Part shown: piece by piece, positions 40,490 to 49,253 of the stretch | How positions within the stretch are numbered: the stretch's first letter is position 1 | How the letters are laid out: each line of letters begins with the position of its first letter | Source: Streptomyces longisporoflavus | GTDB taxonomy: Bacteria > Actinomycetota > Actinomycetes > Streptomycetales > Streptomycetaceae | Assembly (NCBI RefSeq): GCF_014649775.1 | Contig: NZ_BMTR01000013.1 | Coordinates: 62,001-126,000, forward strand | DNA: 64,000 nucleotides | Direction of reading: 5' to 3' | Program-made: the position numbers and the translations under genes | The notes under the pieces: model-generated | Databases searched by the model: none | What the model was told of the DNA's origin: nothing | Seen by the model: only the letters and a program-made list of their open reading frames with translations

Positions 40490-41626
40490 TCAGTCGGTGA
40501 GGCGCTCGCCCGTCGACGTCGAGAACACGTGGATCTCGCCCGGACGCGGCACGACGTGCAGCTGCGTGCCCTTCTCCGGGACCCGGCGGCCGTTCACGCG
40601 GACCACGAGGTCCTTGTGCTCGCCGCCGACCTCGGCGGAGCCGTAGACGTACCCGTCGGCGCCGAGCTCCTCGACGACGTTCACGGAGACGGCGAGACCC
40701 GCCGGGGCGTCCTCGGTCTCCTTGGAGAGGGACTTCGCCGTGCTGCCGTCCTGCTCGACGATGTCGAAGTGCTCCGGACGGACACCGACGGTGACCGTGC
40801 GGTCGCCCTTGTCGGCGGCGGCGGAGAGCGCCTCGCGGTTGACCGGCACGACGGAGTTGCCGAACTTCACGCCGCCGTCGGTGATCGGGACCTCGACGAG
40901 GTTCATGGCGGGGGAGCCGATGAAGCCGGCGACGAAGAGGTTGGCCGGGCGGTCGTACATGTTGCGCGGCGAGTCGACCTGCTGGAGCAGACCGTCCTTC
41001 AGCACGGCGACACGGTCACCCATGGTCATGGCCTCGACCTGGTCGTGCGTGACGTACACGGTGGTGATGCCGAGGCGGCGCTGGAGGGACGCGATCTGCG
41101 TACGCGTGGAGACACGCAGCTTGGCGTCGAGGTTGGAGAGCGGCTCGTCCATGAGGAAGACCTGCGGCTCACGCACGATGGCGCGACCCATGGCGACACG
41201 CTGGCGCTGACCGCCGGAGAGGGCCTTCGGCTTACGGCTGAGGTACTCCGTGAGGTCGAGGATCTTCGCGGCGTCCTCGACCTTCTGGCGGATCTCGGTC
41301 TTGTTGACGCCGGCGATCTTCAGGGCGAAGCCCATGTTGTCGGCGACGGTCATGTGCGGGTAGAGCGCGTAGTTCTGGAACACCATGGCGATGTCCCGGT
41401 CCTTGGGCGGCAGGTGCGTGACGTCGCGGTCGCCGATGTGGATGGCGCCGGCGTTCACGTCCTCCAGGCCCGCGAGCATGCGCAGGGAGGTGGACTTTCC
41501 GCAGCCGGAGGGACCGACGAGGACGAGGAATTCGCCGTCCGCGACGTCGAGCTCGAGCTGGTCGACGGCGGGCTTGTCGCCACCCGGGTAGATGCGGGTC
41601 GCCTTGTCGAACGAAACAGTGGCCAT
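40490..41626 (-). CDS. msiK: multi-sugar ABC importer ATPase MsiK
   Basis: A 378-residue ATPase of the MalK/UgpC family with ATG at 41626 (MATVSFDKATRIYPGGDKPAV). Walker A GPSGCGKST, signature LSGGQRQRVAMGRAIVREPQVFLMDEPLSNLD and the C-terminal TOBE/regulatory domain (GVRPEHFDIV, LRVNGRRVPEKGT-like) are present. In Streptomyces one such ATPase energises many sugar importers (cellobiose, maltose, xylobiose, chitobiose) whose own operons lack an ATPase, which fits the lone gene here. A DasR-like site lies 57 bp upstream of the start. Confidence 0.95.
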   Translation of the reverse strand: MATVSFDKATRIYPGGDKPAVDQLELDVADGEFLVLVGPSGCGKSTSLRMLAGLEDVNAGAIHIGDRDVTHLPPKDRDIAMVFQNYALYPHMTVADNMGFALKIAGVNKTEIRQKVEDAAKILDLTEYLSRKPKALSGGQRQRVAMGRAIVREPQVFLMDEPLSNLDAKLRVSTRTQIASLQRRLGITTVYVTHDQVEAMTMGDRVAVLKDGLLQQVDSPRNMYDRPANLFVAGFIGSPAMNLVEVPITDGGVKFGNSVVPVNREALSAAADKGDRTVTVGVRPEHFDIVEQDGSTAKSLSKETEDAPAGLAVSVNVVEELGADGYVYGSAEVGGEHKDLVVRVNGRRVPEKGTQLHVVPRPGEIHVFSTSTGERLTD

Positions 41627-41682
41627 GGTGAGGGCCCCCTTCACCGGCAGGAACGTGCCGGACGATCCGTTGTAAAGAGAGG

Positions 41683-41698
41683 AGTGGTGTAGTCCACC
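41683..41698. promoter_or_regulatory. candidate DasR-responsive element (dre) before msiK
   Basis: AGTGGTGTAGTCCACC has the GTGG/CCAC palindrome around a six-base centre, close to the dre consensus AGTGGTCTAGACCACT. It lies 57 bp upstream of the msiK start. DasR senses glucosamine-6-phosphate, which would link MsiK to chitin and GlcNAc use. Confidence 0.5.
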
Positions 41699-41836
41699 TG
41701 AGTGAACTGCTCGTGACCGTACCCCGAGGGCCATACGTCTGTCAGTAGCCGGGGAGCTGCGATGTTCGGGGAAATTTTCGACGAGGGCACGAGCGGTGTT
41801 GGTTACACTGCTCGGGCACGTCAGTAGACGCGTCAC

Positions 41837-41910
41837 GCCTCCTTAGCTCAGATGGCCAGAGCAACGCACTTGTAATGCGTAGGTCGTCGGTTCGAATCCG
41901 ACAGGGGGCT
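41837..41910 (+). tRNA. tRNA-Thr (anticodon TGT)
   Basis: A 74-nt cloverleaf. Acceptor strands GCCTCCT and AGGGGGC pair (one T-G wobble), the D arm has AGCTCAGATGGCCAGAGC, the anticodon stem ACGCA/TGCGT holds loop CTTGTAA with anticodon TGT, and the T arm has GTCGG-TTCGAAT-CCGAC. The discriminator is T, and CCA is not encoded. It reads ACA codons and lies in the gap between msiK and the FAD oxidoreductase gene. Confidence 0.96.
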
Positions 41911-41975
41911 CTGCCTCCGGCCCCGGACTTCTTGTCCGGGGCCGGTCGCGTGCGGGGCCCTCGGCGTTCGTGTGT

Positions 41976-43370
41976 TCAGTGGCGGCCCGAGAGGCGGTCC
42001 GCGAGGCGGGCGAGGTGGGGGGATCGGGGTGTGGGGGTGGTCAGCTCTTTGTGGTCCGCGTTGCGGTAGGTCGCGTACATGCCGTGGACGCCGAGCCAGC
42101 GCAGTGGTTCCGGTTCCCACTTGCGGACCTTGTGGTTGACCCAGGGGAGCGTGGTGAGGTCCGTGGGGCCTGCTTGGCCCGAGTCCTGCTGGACCAGGTC
42201 GCGCAGGGTGCGGGCGGCGAGGTTGGCGGTGGCCACGCCCGAGCCGACGTAGCCGCCCGCCCAGCCGAGGCCCGTCGCGCGGTCGAGGGTGACCGTGGCG
42301 CACCAGTCGCGCGGGACGCCGAGGACGCCGGACCAGGCGTGGGCCACTTCCACTCCGGCCAGTTGGGGGAAGAAGCGGGTGAGGATCTCGCGCAGGGCCT
42401 CGATCGTGGCCGGTTGGGTGCGGCCGTCGTTGTCCGTCTTCGAGCCGTAGCGGTACGGGACGCCCCGGCCGCCGAGCGCGATGCGGCCGTCGGCGGTGCG
42501 CTGGGCGTACATGTACGCGTGCGCCATGTCGCCGAGTGTTTCCCGGCCTTCCCAGCCGACCGACTCCCATTGGGCGTCGGTGAGGGGTGCTGTGGCGATC
42601 ATGGATGAGTTCATGGGGAGCCAGGTGCGGCGCTGGCCCCTGAGCGATGCCGTGAAGCCCTCCGTGCAGCGCAGGACGTAGGGGGCGCGGACCGTGCCGT
42701 ACGGGGTGATGGCGTGTTTCGGCTTGATCTCCGTGACGGGCGTTGATTCGTGGATCGTCACGCCCAGCGCTTCGACCGCTGACGCCAGGCCCTTGACCAG
42801 TTTCACCGGGTGCAGGCGTGCGCCGTGCGGGGTCCAGGTGGAGCCGACGGCGCCCGCGACGCGGATGCGGTCGGCCGTCTCGCGTGCGCCGTGCAGGGTG
42901 CGGTCCTTCTCGCCGTACGCGAGTTCCGTGGCGTGGAATTCCTTCAGGCGTGCCAACTGGGCCGGTGTGTAAGCGACTTCGAGTACGCCGCCGTGGTGGA
43001 TGTCGGCGTCGATCCCTTCCGCCTTCGCCGTCTCGATCACATCGGTGACCGTGTCGTTCATCGCCTCCTGGAGGCGGGTCGCCGCTTCCTTGCCGTGCAG
43101 GCGGGCGTAGCGGTCGCGGCCCGCGACGCCGTTGTAGAGCCAGCCGCCGTTGCGGCCGGAGGCGCCGTAGCCGCAGAACTTCTGTTCCAGGACGGTGATG
43201 CGGAGGAAGGGGGCCGCCTTCTTCAGGTAGTAGGCGGTCCACAGGCCGGTGTAGCCGCCGCCGACTATGCAGACGTCGGCACTCTCGTCGCCCGGCAGGG
43301 GTTCACGGGGGGCCGGAGTGCCGTGGTCCGCATACCAGTACGAGATGCCGCCGTTGATCGTGCTGCTCAT
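41976..43370 (-). CDS. FAD-dependent oxidoreductase, DAO/PuuB-like
   Basis: ATG at 43370 (MSSTINGGISYWYADHG) is preferred as it matches the family N-terminus. The protein is about 464 residues. FAD-binding DVCIVGGGYTGLWTAYYL is near residue 35, then GYGASGRNGGWLYNG. The C-terminal WSGVLGVPRDWCATVTL and WAGGYVGSGVATANLAARTLRDL are typical of D-amino acid oxidase and gamma-glutamylputrescine oxidase-like enzymes. It probably oxidises an amine or imino acid. No polyamine genes are adjacent, so the substrate remains open. Confidence 0.88.
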   Translation of the reverse strand: MSSTINGGISYWYADHGTPAPREPLPGDESADVCIVGGGYTGLWTAYYLKKAAPFLRITVLEQKFCGYGASGRNGGWLYNGVAGRDRYARLHGKEAATRLQEAMNDTVTDVIETAKAEGIDADIHHGGVLEVAYTPAQLARLKEFHATELAYGEKDRTLHGARETADRIRVAGAVGSTWTPHGARLHPVKLVKGLASAVEALGVTIHESTPVTEIKPKHAITPYGTVRAPYVLRCTEGFTASLRGQRRTWLPMNSSMIATAPLTDAQWESVGWEGRETLGDMAHAYMYAQRTADGRIALGGRGVPYRYGSKTDNDGRTQPATIEALREILTRFFPQLAGVEVAHAWSGVLGVPRDWCATVTLDRATGLGWAGGYVGSGVATANLAARTLRDLVQQDSGQAGPTDLTTLPWVNHKVRKWEPEPLRWLGVHGMYATYRNADHKELTTPTPRSPHLARLADRLSGRH

Positions 43371-43501
43371 GCGCGGGACGTTACTGCGCTGGTGGGGGCT
43401 TTGGGGAGGGTCGTGGCGTACGGGTTCGGGGCGGGGGGTCCGATACGTTGATCCGGCGCGTGGCGAAGTGCCATGTGCCTTGATCATGGAGGACTGTTCA
43501 G

Positions 43502-44269
43502 ATGGCCGTACGCAAGGCCGGGCGCATCGTCACCGCGGTGGCCGCCGCCGCACTTCTCGCCGGGGGCGCAGCCGCCTGCGGGCCCGAGGACCTCACGGGC
43601 GGGGGCGGTGGCAGCGACGACAAGGCGTCGGCCTCGGCGGGCGGTTCCGCGTCCGACGGCGGTCCCGAGGCGAAGGCGCCGCCGGCCGGTACCGAGGCGC
43701 TCGCGAAGACGCCCGCCACCGTGAAGGGCGGGGTGATCACGGTCGGCGACCCGAAGGCCGGGCACACGGTCAAGCTGTACGAGGACGCGCGCTGCCCGAT
43801 CTGCAAGAAGTTCGAGGAGACCGGCGCGCAGGCCCTGGTGAAGCCGGTGGCGGAGGGCAAGGTGAAGGTGGAGTACACGCTCGCCTCGTTCCTCGACAAG
43901 AACCTCGGCGGCAGCGGCTCGGTCAACGCGGCGAACGCGCTGCGGGCGTCGGTGGACGCGGGCAAGTTCCCGCAGTTCCACGCCGCGGTCTTCGCCAACC
44001 AGGCCGAGGTCGAGACCGACGACGCCTACACCCCCGCCTTCCTGCTGAAGATCGCCGACAAGGTGGAGGGGCTGCGGGGCGCCGAGTTCGACAAGGCCGT
44101 GCGGAAGGGGACGTACAAGAAGTGGGTCGGTGAGGCCATGCAGGCCTTCACCGACGACGGCATGCAGGGCACGCCGACCGTCGTGATCGACGGCAAGAAG
44201 GCGGACAGCCGGTCGCTGTTCGCCCGGGACACGTTCGCCGAGGAACTCAAGGCCGCCGGGATCTCCTGA
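43502..44269 (+). CDS. thioredoxin-fold (DsbA/DsbG-like) lipoprotein
   Basis: A 255-residue protein with a lipoprotein signal (AALLAGGAAACGPED, lipid Cys near residue 26) and a Gly-Ser-Ala linker. The thioredoxin fold follows: VKLYEDARCPICKKFEE, a CPIC active site, then a helical insertion, and the cis-proline in MQGTPTVVIDGKK. It belongs to DSBA_4-type thioredoxins, which act as periplasmic oxidases or disulphide isomerases. It starts an apparent unit; the next gene, for a phosphotransferase, begins 84 bp later. Confidence 0.9.
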   Translation: MAVRKAGRIVTAVAAAALLAGGAAACGPEDLTGGGGGSDDKASASAGGSASDGGPEAKAPPAGTEALAKTPATVKGGVITVGDPKAGHTVKLYEDARCPICKKFEETGAQALVKPVAEGKVKVEYTLASFLDKNLGGSGSVNAANALRASVDAGKFPQFHAAVFANQAEVETDDAYTPAFLLKIADKVEGLRGAEFDKAVRKGTYKKWVGEAMQAFTDDGMQGTPTVVIDGKKADSRSLFARDTFAEELKAAGIS

Positions 44270-44353
44270 CCGTCCGCATCCCTCCCCGGTGGTGGTCTCG
44301 GGGCCCGGATAATCCCCGTGCGGCGACTTATCCGCGCCGGTAGCGTCGCGGGC

Positions 44354-45256
44354 GTGATCGACATTCGCGTTCCGGACGAGCTGATCGCATCGCAGTACGA
44401 GTACGCGGGGGAACCCGGCCGGGCCTTCATCGCGGCGCTGCCCGCGCGTGTGACGGAGTTCGTCGAGCGCTGGGATCTCACGCTCGACGGGCCGTCCATG
44501 CACGGCATGGCGGCGCTCGTGCTGCCCGTGGTGCGGCGGGACGGCACCCCCGCCGCGGTCAAGTTCCAGCTGCTCGACGAGGAGACCGAGGGGGAGCCCG
44601 TCGGTCTTCGGGTGTGGGACGGCGACGGGGCCGTGCGGTTGCTGGACCATGACGCCGCCACCGGCACGATGCTGCTCGAACGCCTCGACTCCGGGCGGAT
44701 GTTGTCCTCCACGGCGGACAGCAGATCGAGTACGCGCAAGGCGGTGCTCGTCATCGCCGAGTTGCTCGCGCGGCTCACCGCCGTGCCCGCGCCCGAGGGG
44801 ATGCGGCGGCTCGGTGACATCGCGGCGGAGATGGTCGATGACCTGCCGCAGGCTCTGCGGGCCATCTCTGATCCGGTGCAGCGCGCGCTCGTGGAGCGGT
44901 GCGGGGGCGCGGTGCGCGAGGTGATGGGGGAGCCCGGCGACCAACTCCTGCACTGGGATCTGCACTTCGAGAACGTCCTGGCCGCCGAGCGCGAACCGTG
45001 GCTCGCCATCGACCCGAAGCCGCTGGCCGGGGACCCCGGTTTCGACCTCTGGCCCGCGCTCAACAACCGCTTCGACGCGGATGACGTGCTGTGGCGGTTC
45101 GACGCGATGAGCGAGGTCCTCGGGCTCGACCGGGAGCGGGCGAAGGCCTGGACGCTGGGGCGGGTGTTGCAGAACGCGCTGTGGGAGATCGAGGACGGGC
45201 GGCCGCTGGACGAGGAGGATCTGGAGGTCGCGCGGCTGCTGTCGGGGGCGCGGTGA
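44354..45256 (+). CDS. aminoglycoside 6-phosphotransferase-like kinase (APH(6)/Hur family)
   Basis: GTG at 44354 (MIDIRVPDELIASQYEY) fits the family start; GTG 44318 would add 12 residues. About 300 residues. Conserved motifs are AAVKFQLL (ATP-binding lysine), TGTMLLERLDSGRML, LLHWDLHFENVLA (catalytic Asp and Asn) and LAIDPKPLAGDPGFDLWP. These place it with streptomycin 6-kinase and hydroxyurea phosphotransferase. Streptomyces carry several such genes, often silent. Nothing nearby marks a streptomycin-type cluster, so resistance function is only possible. Confidence 0.87.
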   Translation: MIDIRVPDELIASQYEYAGEPGRAFIAALPARVTEFVERWDLTLDGPSMHGMAALVLPVVRRDGTPAAVKFQLLDEETEGEPVGLRVWDGDGAVRLLDHDAATGTMLLERLDSGRMLSSTADSRSSTRKAVLVIAELLARLTAVPAPEGMRRLGDIAAEMVDDLPQALRAISDPVQRALVERCGGAVREVMGEPGDQLLHWDLHFENVLAAEREPWLAIDPKPLAGDPGFDLWPALNNRFDADDVLWRFDAMSEVLGLDRERAKAWTLGRVLQNALWEIEDGRPLDEEDLEVARLLSGAR

Positions 45257-45355
45257 GGTAGCCCTGGCTGGGGGGGGCGGGGTGAGGTCATCCTGGCGGG
45301 GCGGTGTGGGGTAAATCTGTTGGGGGCGCGCCGAGGGGCGTCGTACCCTGCGGCC

Positions 45356-45838
45356 ATGATTCGCACCGCCACGCCCGACGACGTCCCCCTGATCCACGCC
45401 ATGGTCCGTGACCTGGCGGAGTACGAGAAGGCTCTCGACGAGGCCAGGGCCACCGAGGAGCAGCTGCGTGAAGCGCTCTTCGGGGAGCGGCCCGCCGCGT
45501 TCGGGCACATCGCGCAGGACGACGATTCGGGGGAGGTCGTCGGGTTCGCGCTGTGGTTCTTGAACTTCTCCACGTGGCGCGGGGTGCACGGGATCTACCT
45601 GGAGGACTTGTACGTACGGCCCGAGGCGCGCGGCGGCGGTCACGGCAAGGCGCTGCTGCGCGAGCTCGCGCGGATCTGCGTGGAGCGGGGGTACGAGCGG
45701 CTCGAATGGTCCGTGCTCGACTGGAACGAGCCGTCGATCAACTTCTACAAGTCCCTCGGTGCGCTGCCGCAGGACGAGTGGACCGTGTACCGGCTGACCG
45801 ACGGGGCGTTGGCGGGGCTGGGGGCTGCTGTCGACTAG
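45356..45838 (+). CDS. GNAT N-acetyltransferase, diamine-acetyltransferase-like
   Basis: ATG at 45356 (MIRTATPDDVPLIHAMVRDL) follows a TACCCT -10-like element by only a few bases, so the mRNA may be leaderless. The protein is 160 residues: AEYEKALDE, GFALWFLNFSTWRGVHGIYLEDLYVRPEARGGGHGKALLRELA with the acetyl-CoA loop, and SVLDWNEPSINFYKSLGA. This pattern is that of spermidine/spermine or diamine acetyltransferases (SSAT-like). The actual amine cannot be known here. Confidence 0.87.
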   Translation: MIRTATPDDVPLIHAMVRDLAEYEKALDEARATEEQLREALFGERPAAFGHIAQDDDSGEVVGFALWFLNFSTWRGVHGIYLEDLYVRPEARGGGHGKALLRELARICVERGYERLEWSVLDWNEPSINFYKSLGALPQDEWTVYRLTDGALAGLGAAVD

Positions 45839-45852
45839 GAGGCGGGGTTGGT

Positions 45853-46875
45853 TCAGGGGATGAGGACCACCTTGCCCGCGGTGCGGCGGTTTTCCAGGTC
45901 GGCGTGGGCCGTTGCCGCCTTCGACAGGGGGTAGCGCTGGACCGCCGGGGTGAAGTGGCCCTTCGCCGCCTCGGCCAGTGCGGCGAGCTCCAGGGTGCGG
46001 ACGGGGTTGTCGCCGCCCGCCTTCCGCATCATCGCCGGGCCGAGGACGCCGGTCTGCGTGATGCCGCGGGCCGCGAGCTGCTCGTCGGTGAACGTCAGGG
46101 GTTCGCCGTCGTGCGGGCCCTTGCCCGACCAGCCGAAGACGAGGTGTTCGCCGCCGGGGGCGAGGAGGTCCACGGCGGCCAGGCCCGGCGCGCCGCCCAC
46201 TCCGTCGAAGACGACGGTGGCGCCGGGGGCGCCGATCTTCGTCAGATACGCGCGTACGTCGTCCGGCCAGTCCGGGTTGCCGGGATCGCGGTAGTCGACG
46301 GCGAGGTCCGCGCCGTACGCGCTGACCCGGTCCGTCTTCTCCGGGCCGCCCGCCAGGCCGATCACCGTGGCGCCCGCGTGCTTGGCGTACTGGACCAGGA
46401 GCGTGCCGATGCCGCCGGCCGCGGCCGGGATGACGACGACGGAGTCGGGGGTCAGCTCGGTGAACTGGAGTATGCCCATCGTCGTACGGCCCGTGCCGAT
46501 CAGGGCCACGGCCTGTGCGTCGTCCAGGGCGTCCGGGATCTCGTGCAGGCGGGCGGCTTCGGTGACGGCGAGTTCGGCGTAACCGCCGGGGGCGAAGCCG
46601 ATGTGGGCGACCACGCGCTTGCCGAGCCAGCCCGCGTCGACTCCCTCGCCGAGCGCGTCGACGGTGCCGGCGATTTCGCGGCCGGGGATCGTGGGCAGCT
46701 CGGGTAGTTCGGGGAGCGGGCCCTTGATGCCGGCGCGGATCGCGGTGTCCAGGAGGTGCACGCCGGCCGCGGTCACCGCGATGCGGACCTGGCCGGGGGC
46801 CGGCGCGGGGTCCGGGGTCTCCTCGTACGTGAGGTGCTCGGCCGGGCCGAAGGTGTGCAGGCGGATGGCGTGCAT
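45853..46875 (-). CDS. zinc-type MDR dehydrogenase / quinone oxidoreductase-like
   Basis: ATG at 46875 (MHAIRLHTFGPAEHLTYEE) is preferred over an upstream frame. About 340 residues: an N-terminal GroES-like domain and a Rossmann domain with VVIPAAAGGIGTLLVQYAKHAGATVIGLAGG. It lacks the catalytic and structural zinc cysteines, placing it with quinone oxidoreductases (QOR) that use NADPH. It is convergent with the GNAT gene 14 bp away. The substrate is unknown. Confidence 0.9.
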   Translation of the reverse strand: MHAIRLHTFGPAEHLTYEETPDPAPAPGQVRIAVTAAGVHLLDTAIRAGIKGPLPELPELPTIPGREIAGTVDALGEGVDAGWLGKRVVAHIGFAPGGYAELAVTEAARLHEIPDALDDAQAVALIGTGRTTMGILQFTELTPDSVVVIPAAAGGIGTLLVQYAKHAGATVIGLAGGPEKTDRVSAYGADLAVDYRDPGNPDWPDDVRAYLTKIGAPGATVVFDGVGGAPGLAAVDLLAPGGEHLVFGWSGKGPHDGEPLTFTDEQLAARGITQTGVLGPAMMRKAGGDNPVRTLELAALAEAAKGHFTPAVQRYPLSKAATAHADLENRRTAGKVVLIP

Positions 46876-46978
46876 GGGGTGGCTCCTCGGGCTTCGTCGG
46901 GTGCCCGGGCTCTGGGTGCTCGGGCTTCGGGTGCTCGGCGCCGGTTCTTCTCCCGGCGTGTGGCCCCACCCTCGTATC

Positions 46979-48235
46979 TCAAGCGGACTTGAGGTCAAGC
47001 CTCCTGGAGGTCAGTGCGAGCGTCACCGCCTCGAGGGCGCTGTTGAAGGAGACCTCGGAGAGCAGGCCGGGCGCCGCGACCTGGTCACCGGCGAGGTAGA
47101 CGCCGGCGCCGCGGTTGATGGCCGGGCGGTCGCGCCAGGTGGTGCCGGGCAGGTCCACCGCGCCGGTGCGGCCGTTGGACACGGAGTCCCGGCGCCAGAT
47201 CAGGCGGTCGCGCCAGCCGGGGAAGCCGAGGTCGAGCAGGTGGTCGGCGCGGGCCACGCCGTCCGCCTTGGTCTCGTCGGGGGAGAGCGGGATCTGGCCC
47301 TGGACGAGTTCCTGCCCGGCGGGGGCGAGGGTGCGGTCCTGGGTGGTGAACCGTTCGATCCAGCCGGTCCTGTCCAGGTCGGAGATGGCGAAGGGGTCGC
47401 CCCTGCGGGAGTTGAGGGCCAGGTCGACGAGGGTGGTGCGGGCGCTGTCCCAGTGCAGCGTGTCGTCCTGGAGGAGGCGGCGGGCCGCGGGGAGGGAGGT
47501 GGCCACGATGACCGGGCCTGACGCCGGGAGCGAGGCCAGAGTGTCGACGCGGGACAGCGTTTCCACGCGTACGCCCAGGTTCCAGGCGAGTGCCGCCATG
47601 CGGTCGATGACCGAGCCCCAGCCGCCGCTGGGATAGTGCGCCTCCGGGGGCAGCTTCGTGGCGCGGCGCAGGCGTTCGTGCACGAACCTCGCGGAGAGGG
47701 AGCCGGGGTCGTGGTGGAACGTCGCCACGGCGATGTAGTGCGCGGCGGCGCGGGCGCCTTCCTCTCCGACCTCGCCGGTGGCCCAGGTCATGAAGTCGAC
47801 GTCCACGGGCGCCTGTTCGGGCTTGCGGCGCAGGAGCTTCACCATCGCCACGGGTGGGGTACGGCGGAGCCTGCCCCGGTGGTGGAGGCGCAGGCGGGTG
47901 CCTTCGACGGGCGGGAGGGACGCGAGAGGGCCGATGAGGTCGCGCTGCTTGAGCCAGGTCCAGTGGGGGCCGCCGTTGTAGAGGGCGTGCGGGCCTTCGT
48001 TCGTGCGGTACGCGCCTTCGGCGGTGCGGGCTCGGCCGCCGAGGGTGTGGTGGGCCTCGTGGATGGTGACGCGGGCGCCGGATTCCGCGGCGGTGATGGC
48101 GGCGGTGAGGCCGGCGAAACCGCCGCCGATGATGGTCAGGGGGGTGGGGGTAGGGGTGGGGGTAGGAGTGGGGGTGGGTGTGTGGTTGTGGTTGTGGGCT
48201 TTCTGGTTGGTGCCGTTGGTGCTGTTGGTGGGCAT
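46979..48235 (-). CDS. NAD(P)/FAD-dependent oxidoreductase, phytoene-desaturase-like
   Basis: A 418-residue flavoprotein. Before the FAD-binding LTIIGGGFAGLTAAITAAESGARVTIHEA is a polar head (NSTNGTNQKAHNHNH) and a run of Thr-Pro dipeptides made by short DNA repeats. Other motifs are LGGRARTAEGAYRTNEGPHALYNGG and a C-terminal GVYLAGDQVAAPGLLSE. This is the phytoene-desaturase/amine-oxidase family. No carotenoid genes are nearby. It lies upstream of the QOR gene on the same strand, 103 bp apart. Confidence 0.87.
   Translation of the reverse strand: MPTNSTNGTNQKAHNHNHTPTPTPTPTPTPTPLTIIGGGFAGLTAAITAAESGARVTIHEAHHTLGGRARTAEGAYRTNEGPHALYNGGPHWTWLKQRDLIGPLASLPPVEGTRLRLHHRGRLRRTPPVAMVKLLRRKPEQAPVDVDFMTWATGEVGEEGARAAAHYIAVATFHHDPGSLSARFVHERLRRATKLPPEAHYPSGGWGSVIDRMAALAWNLGVRVETLSRVDTLASLPASGPVIVATSLPAARRLLQDDTLHWDSARTTLVDLALNSRRGDPFAISDLDRTGWIERFTTQDRTLAPAGQELVQGQIPLSPDETKADGVARADHLLDLGFPGWRDRLIWRRDSVSNGRTGAVDLPGTTWRDRPAINRGAGVYLAGDQVAAPGLLSEVSFNSALEAVTLALTSRRLDLKSA
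48141..48182 (-). repeat. 12-bp tandem repeats coding Thr-Pro dipeptides
   Basis: GGGGTAGGGGTG-type units repeat about 3.5 times. On the minus strand they encode a run of seven Thr-Pro pairs before the FAD-binding motif. Confidence 0.9.
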
Positions 48236-48362
48236 GGGGTGGGGCTCCTGTCGTGGTCGGGTGGCGCCTTGTCGCGGGGCTCACTCCGTACGACGGATGG
48301 GGTGCGGCGGATGTGACATCGGGGGGCGCGGCATTGTCAGTGGGTGGGTGCACGATGGGCGG

Positions 48363-49031
48363 ATGGGACAGAGGGATGCGGCAGCGGTGAAGAAGGCGCG
48401 GCGGCCCGAGGTGCGGTTGCCCGCGCTGCGGGAGTTCGAGGGGGGCGGGCTGGAGCCCGACGGGGATTACGACGGGTTCGCGTTCCGGGATCTCGATCTC
48501 GCGGGGCAGGACGGCGGGGGCGCGCTGTTCCTGGACTGCGCGGTGACGGGCTGCGGGCTGACGGAGACGCGGCTCAGCAGGGCGCGCTTCGTGGACTCCG
48601 TGCTGACGGAGCCGCGGGGAGTCGGCACGGAGCTCGTGGAGGCTTCGCTGCGGGACGTGGAGGTGGTGGACGCGCGGCTGGGGGGCGTTCAGCTGCACGG
48701 GAGTGTGCTGGAGCGGGTCGTCGTGCGGGGCGGGAAGCTGGACTATCTGAACTTGCGGAAGGCGCGGTTGAAGGACGTCGTCTTCGAGGGGTGCGTGCTG
48801 GTGGAGCCGGACTTCGGGCAGGCGTCGTTGGAGCGGGTGGAGTTCGTGGGCTGCGTGCTGAAGGGGGCGGACTTCAGCGGGGTCCGGATGAAGGACGTCG
48901 ACCTGCGGGACGCGGCGGAGGTGGACATCCTGCGCGGGATCGACTGCTTGGCGGGGGCGGTGATCAGTGCGGGGCAGCTGATGGACCTGGCACCGGCGTT
49001 CGCCGCGCAGGTGGGGGTGCGGGTGGACTAG
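48363..49031 (+). CDS. pentapeptide-repeat protein
   Basis: A 222-residue protein with ATG at 48363. From about residue 50 it shows irregular pentapeptide repeats of the A/D-[L/F]-x-x pattern: LTETRLSRARFVDSVLTE, LVEASLRDVEVVDARL, LDYLNLRKARLKDVVFEGC, DFGQASLERVEFVGC and LKGADFSGVRMKDVDLRDAAEV. The repeats would form a right-handed quadrilateral helix. Relatives such as MfpA mimic DNA and protect gyrase from fluoroquinolones, but most are of unknown function. The 3' end is duplicated after the gene. Confidence 0.88.
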   Translation: MGQRDAAAVKKARRPEVRLPALREFEGGGLEPDGDYDGFAFRDLDLAGQDGGGALFLDCAVTGCGLTETRLSRARFVDSVLTEPRGVGTELVEASLRDVEVVDARLGGVQLHGSVLERVVVRGGKLDYLNLRKARLKDVVFEGCVLVEPDFGQASLERVEFVGCVLKGADFSGVRMKDVDLRDAAEVDILRGIDCLAGAVISAGQLMDLAPAFAAQVGVRVD

Positions 49032-49100
49032 CGTCCGGCTTTGGCGGGGGTTGGCGGTACCGGTGGACTAGCGTCCGGCTCTGGCGGGGGTGGCGGTGCC
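49022..49100 (+). repeat. about 40-bp tandem duplication over the 3' end of the pentapeptide gene
   Basis: The first copy begins at GGTGGACTAGCGTCCGGCT, which includes the stop codon TAG, and the second copy follows directly with three small differences. Two stop-codon contexts thus stand in tandem. Confidence 0.85.
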
Positions 49101-49253
49101 GGTTCCGGTGCCCGTGCCGGGGGCGTCTGGGGGTGCGGTGCTGGTCCGTGCCGGGGGCGGGGGCGCGCCGGAATGTCCGTGCTCCGGGCGGAAATACCGG
49201 CACGTCCCCTCGGGTCTCGATGCCGGGTGCGGGGGGATTGGACCGTCAGGCGC

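Noticed and set aside
44354..45256. Streptomycin biosynthesis or resistance cluster
   Set aside because: A lone APH(6)-like gene with no aminoglycoside biosynthetic neighbours; such kinases are common in Streptomyces.
43484..46969. Open frame of about 1,160 residues on the minus strand over several real genes
   Set aside because: It overlaps the DsbA-like, phosphotransferase and GNAT genes and reads Arg/Pro/His-rich nonsense without domains.
46979..48235. Carotenoid cluster around the phytoene-desaturase-like gene
   Set aside because: No phytoene synthase or GGPP synthase gene in the window.
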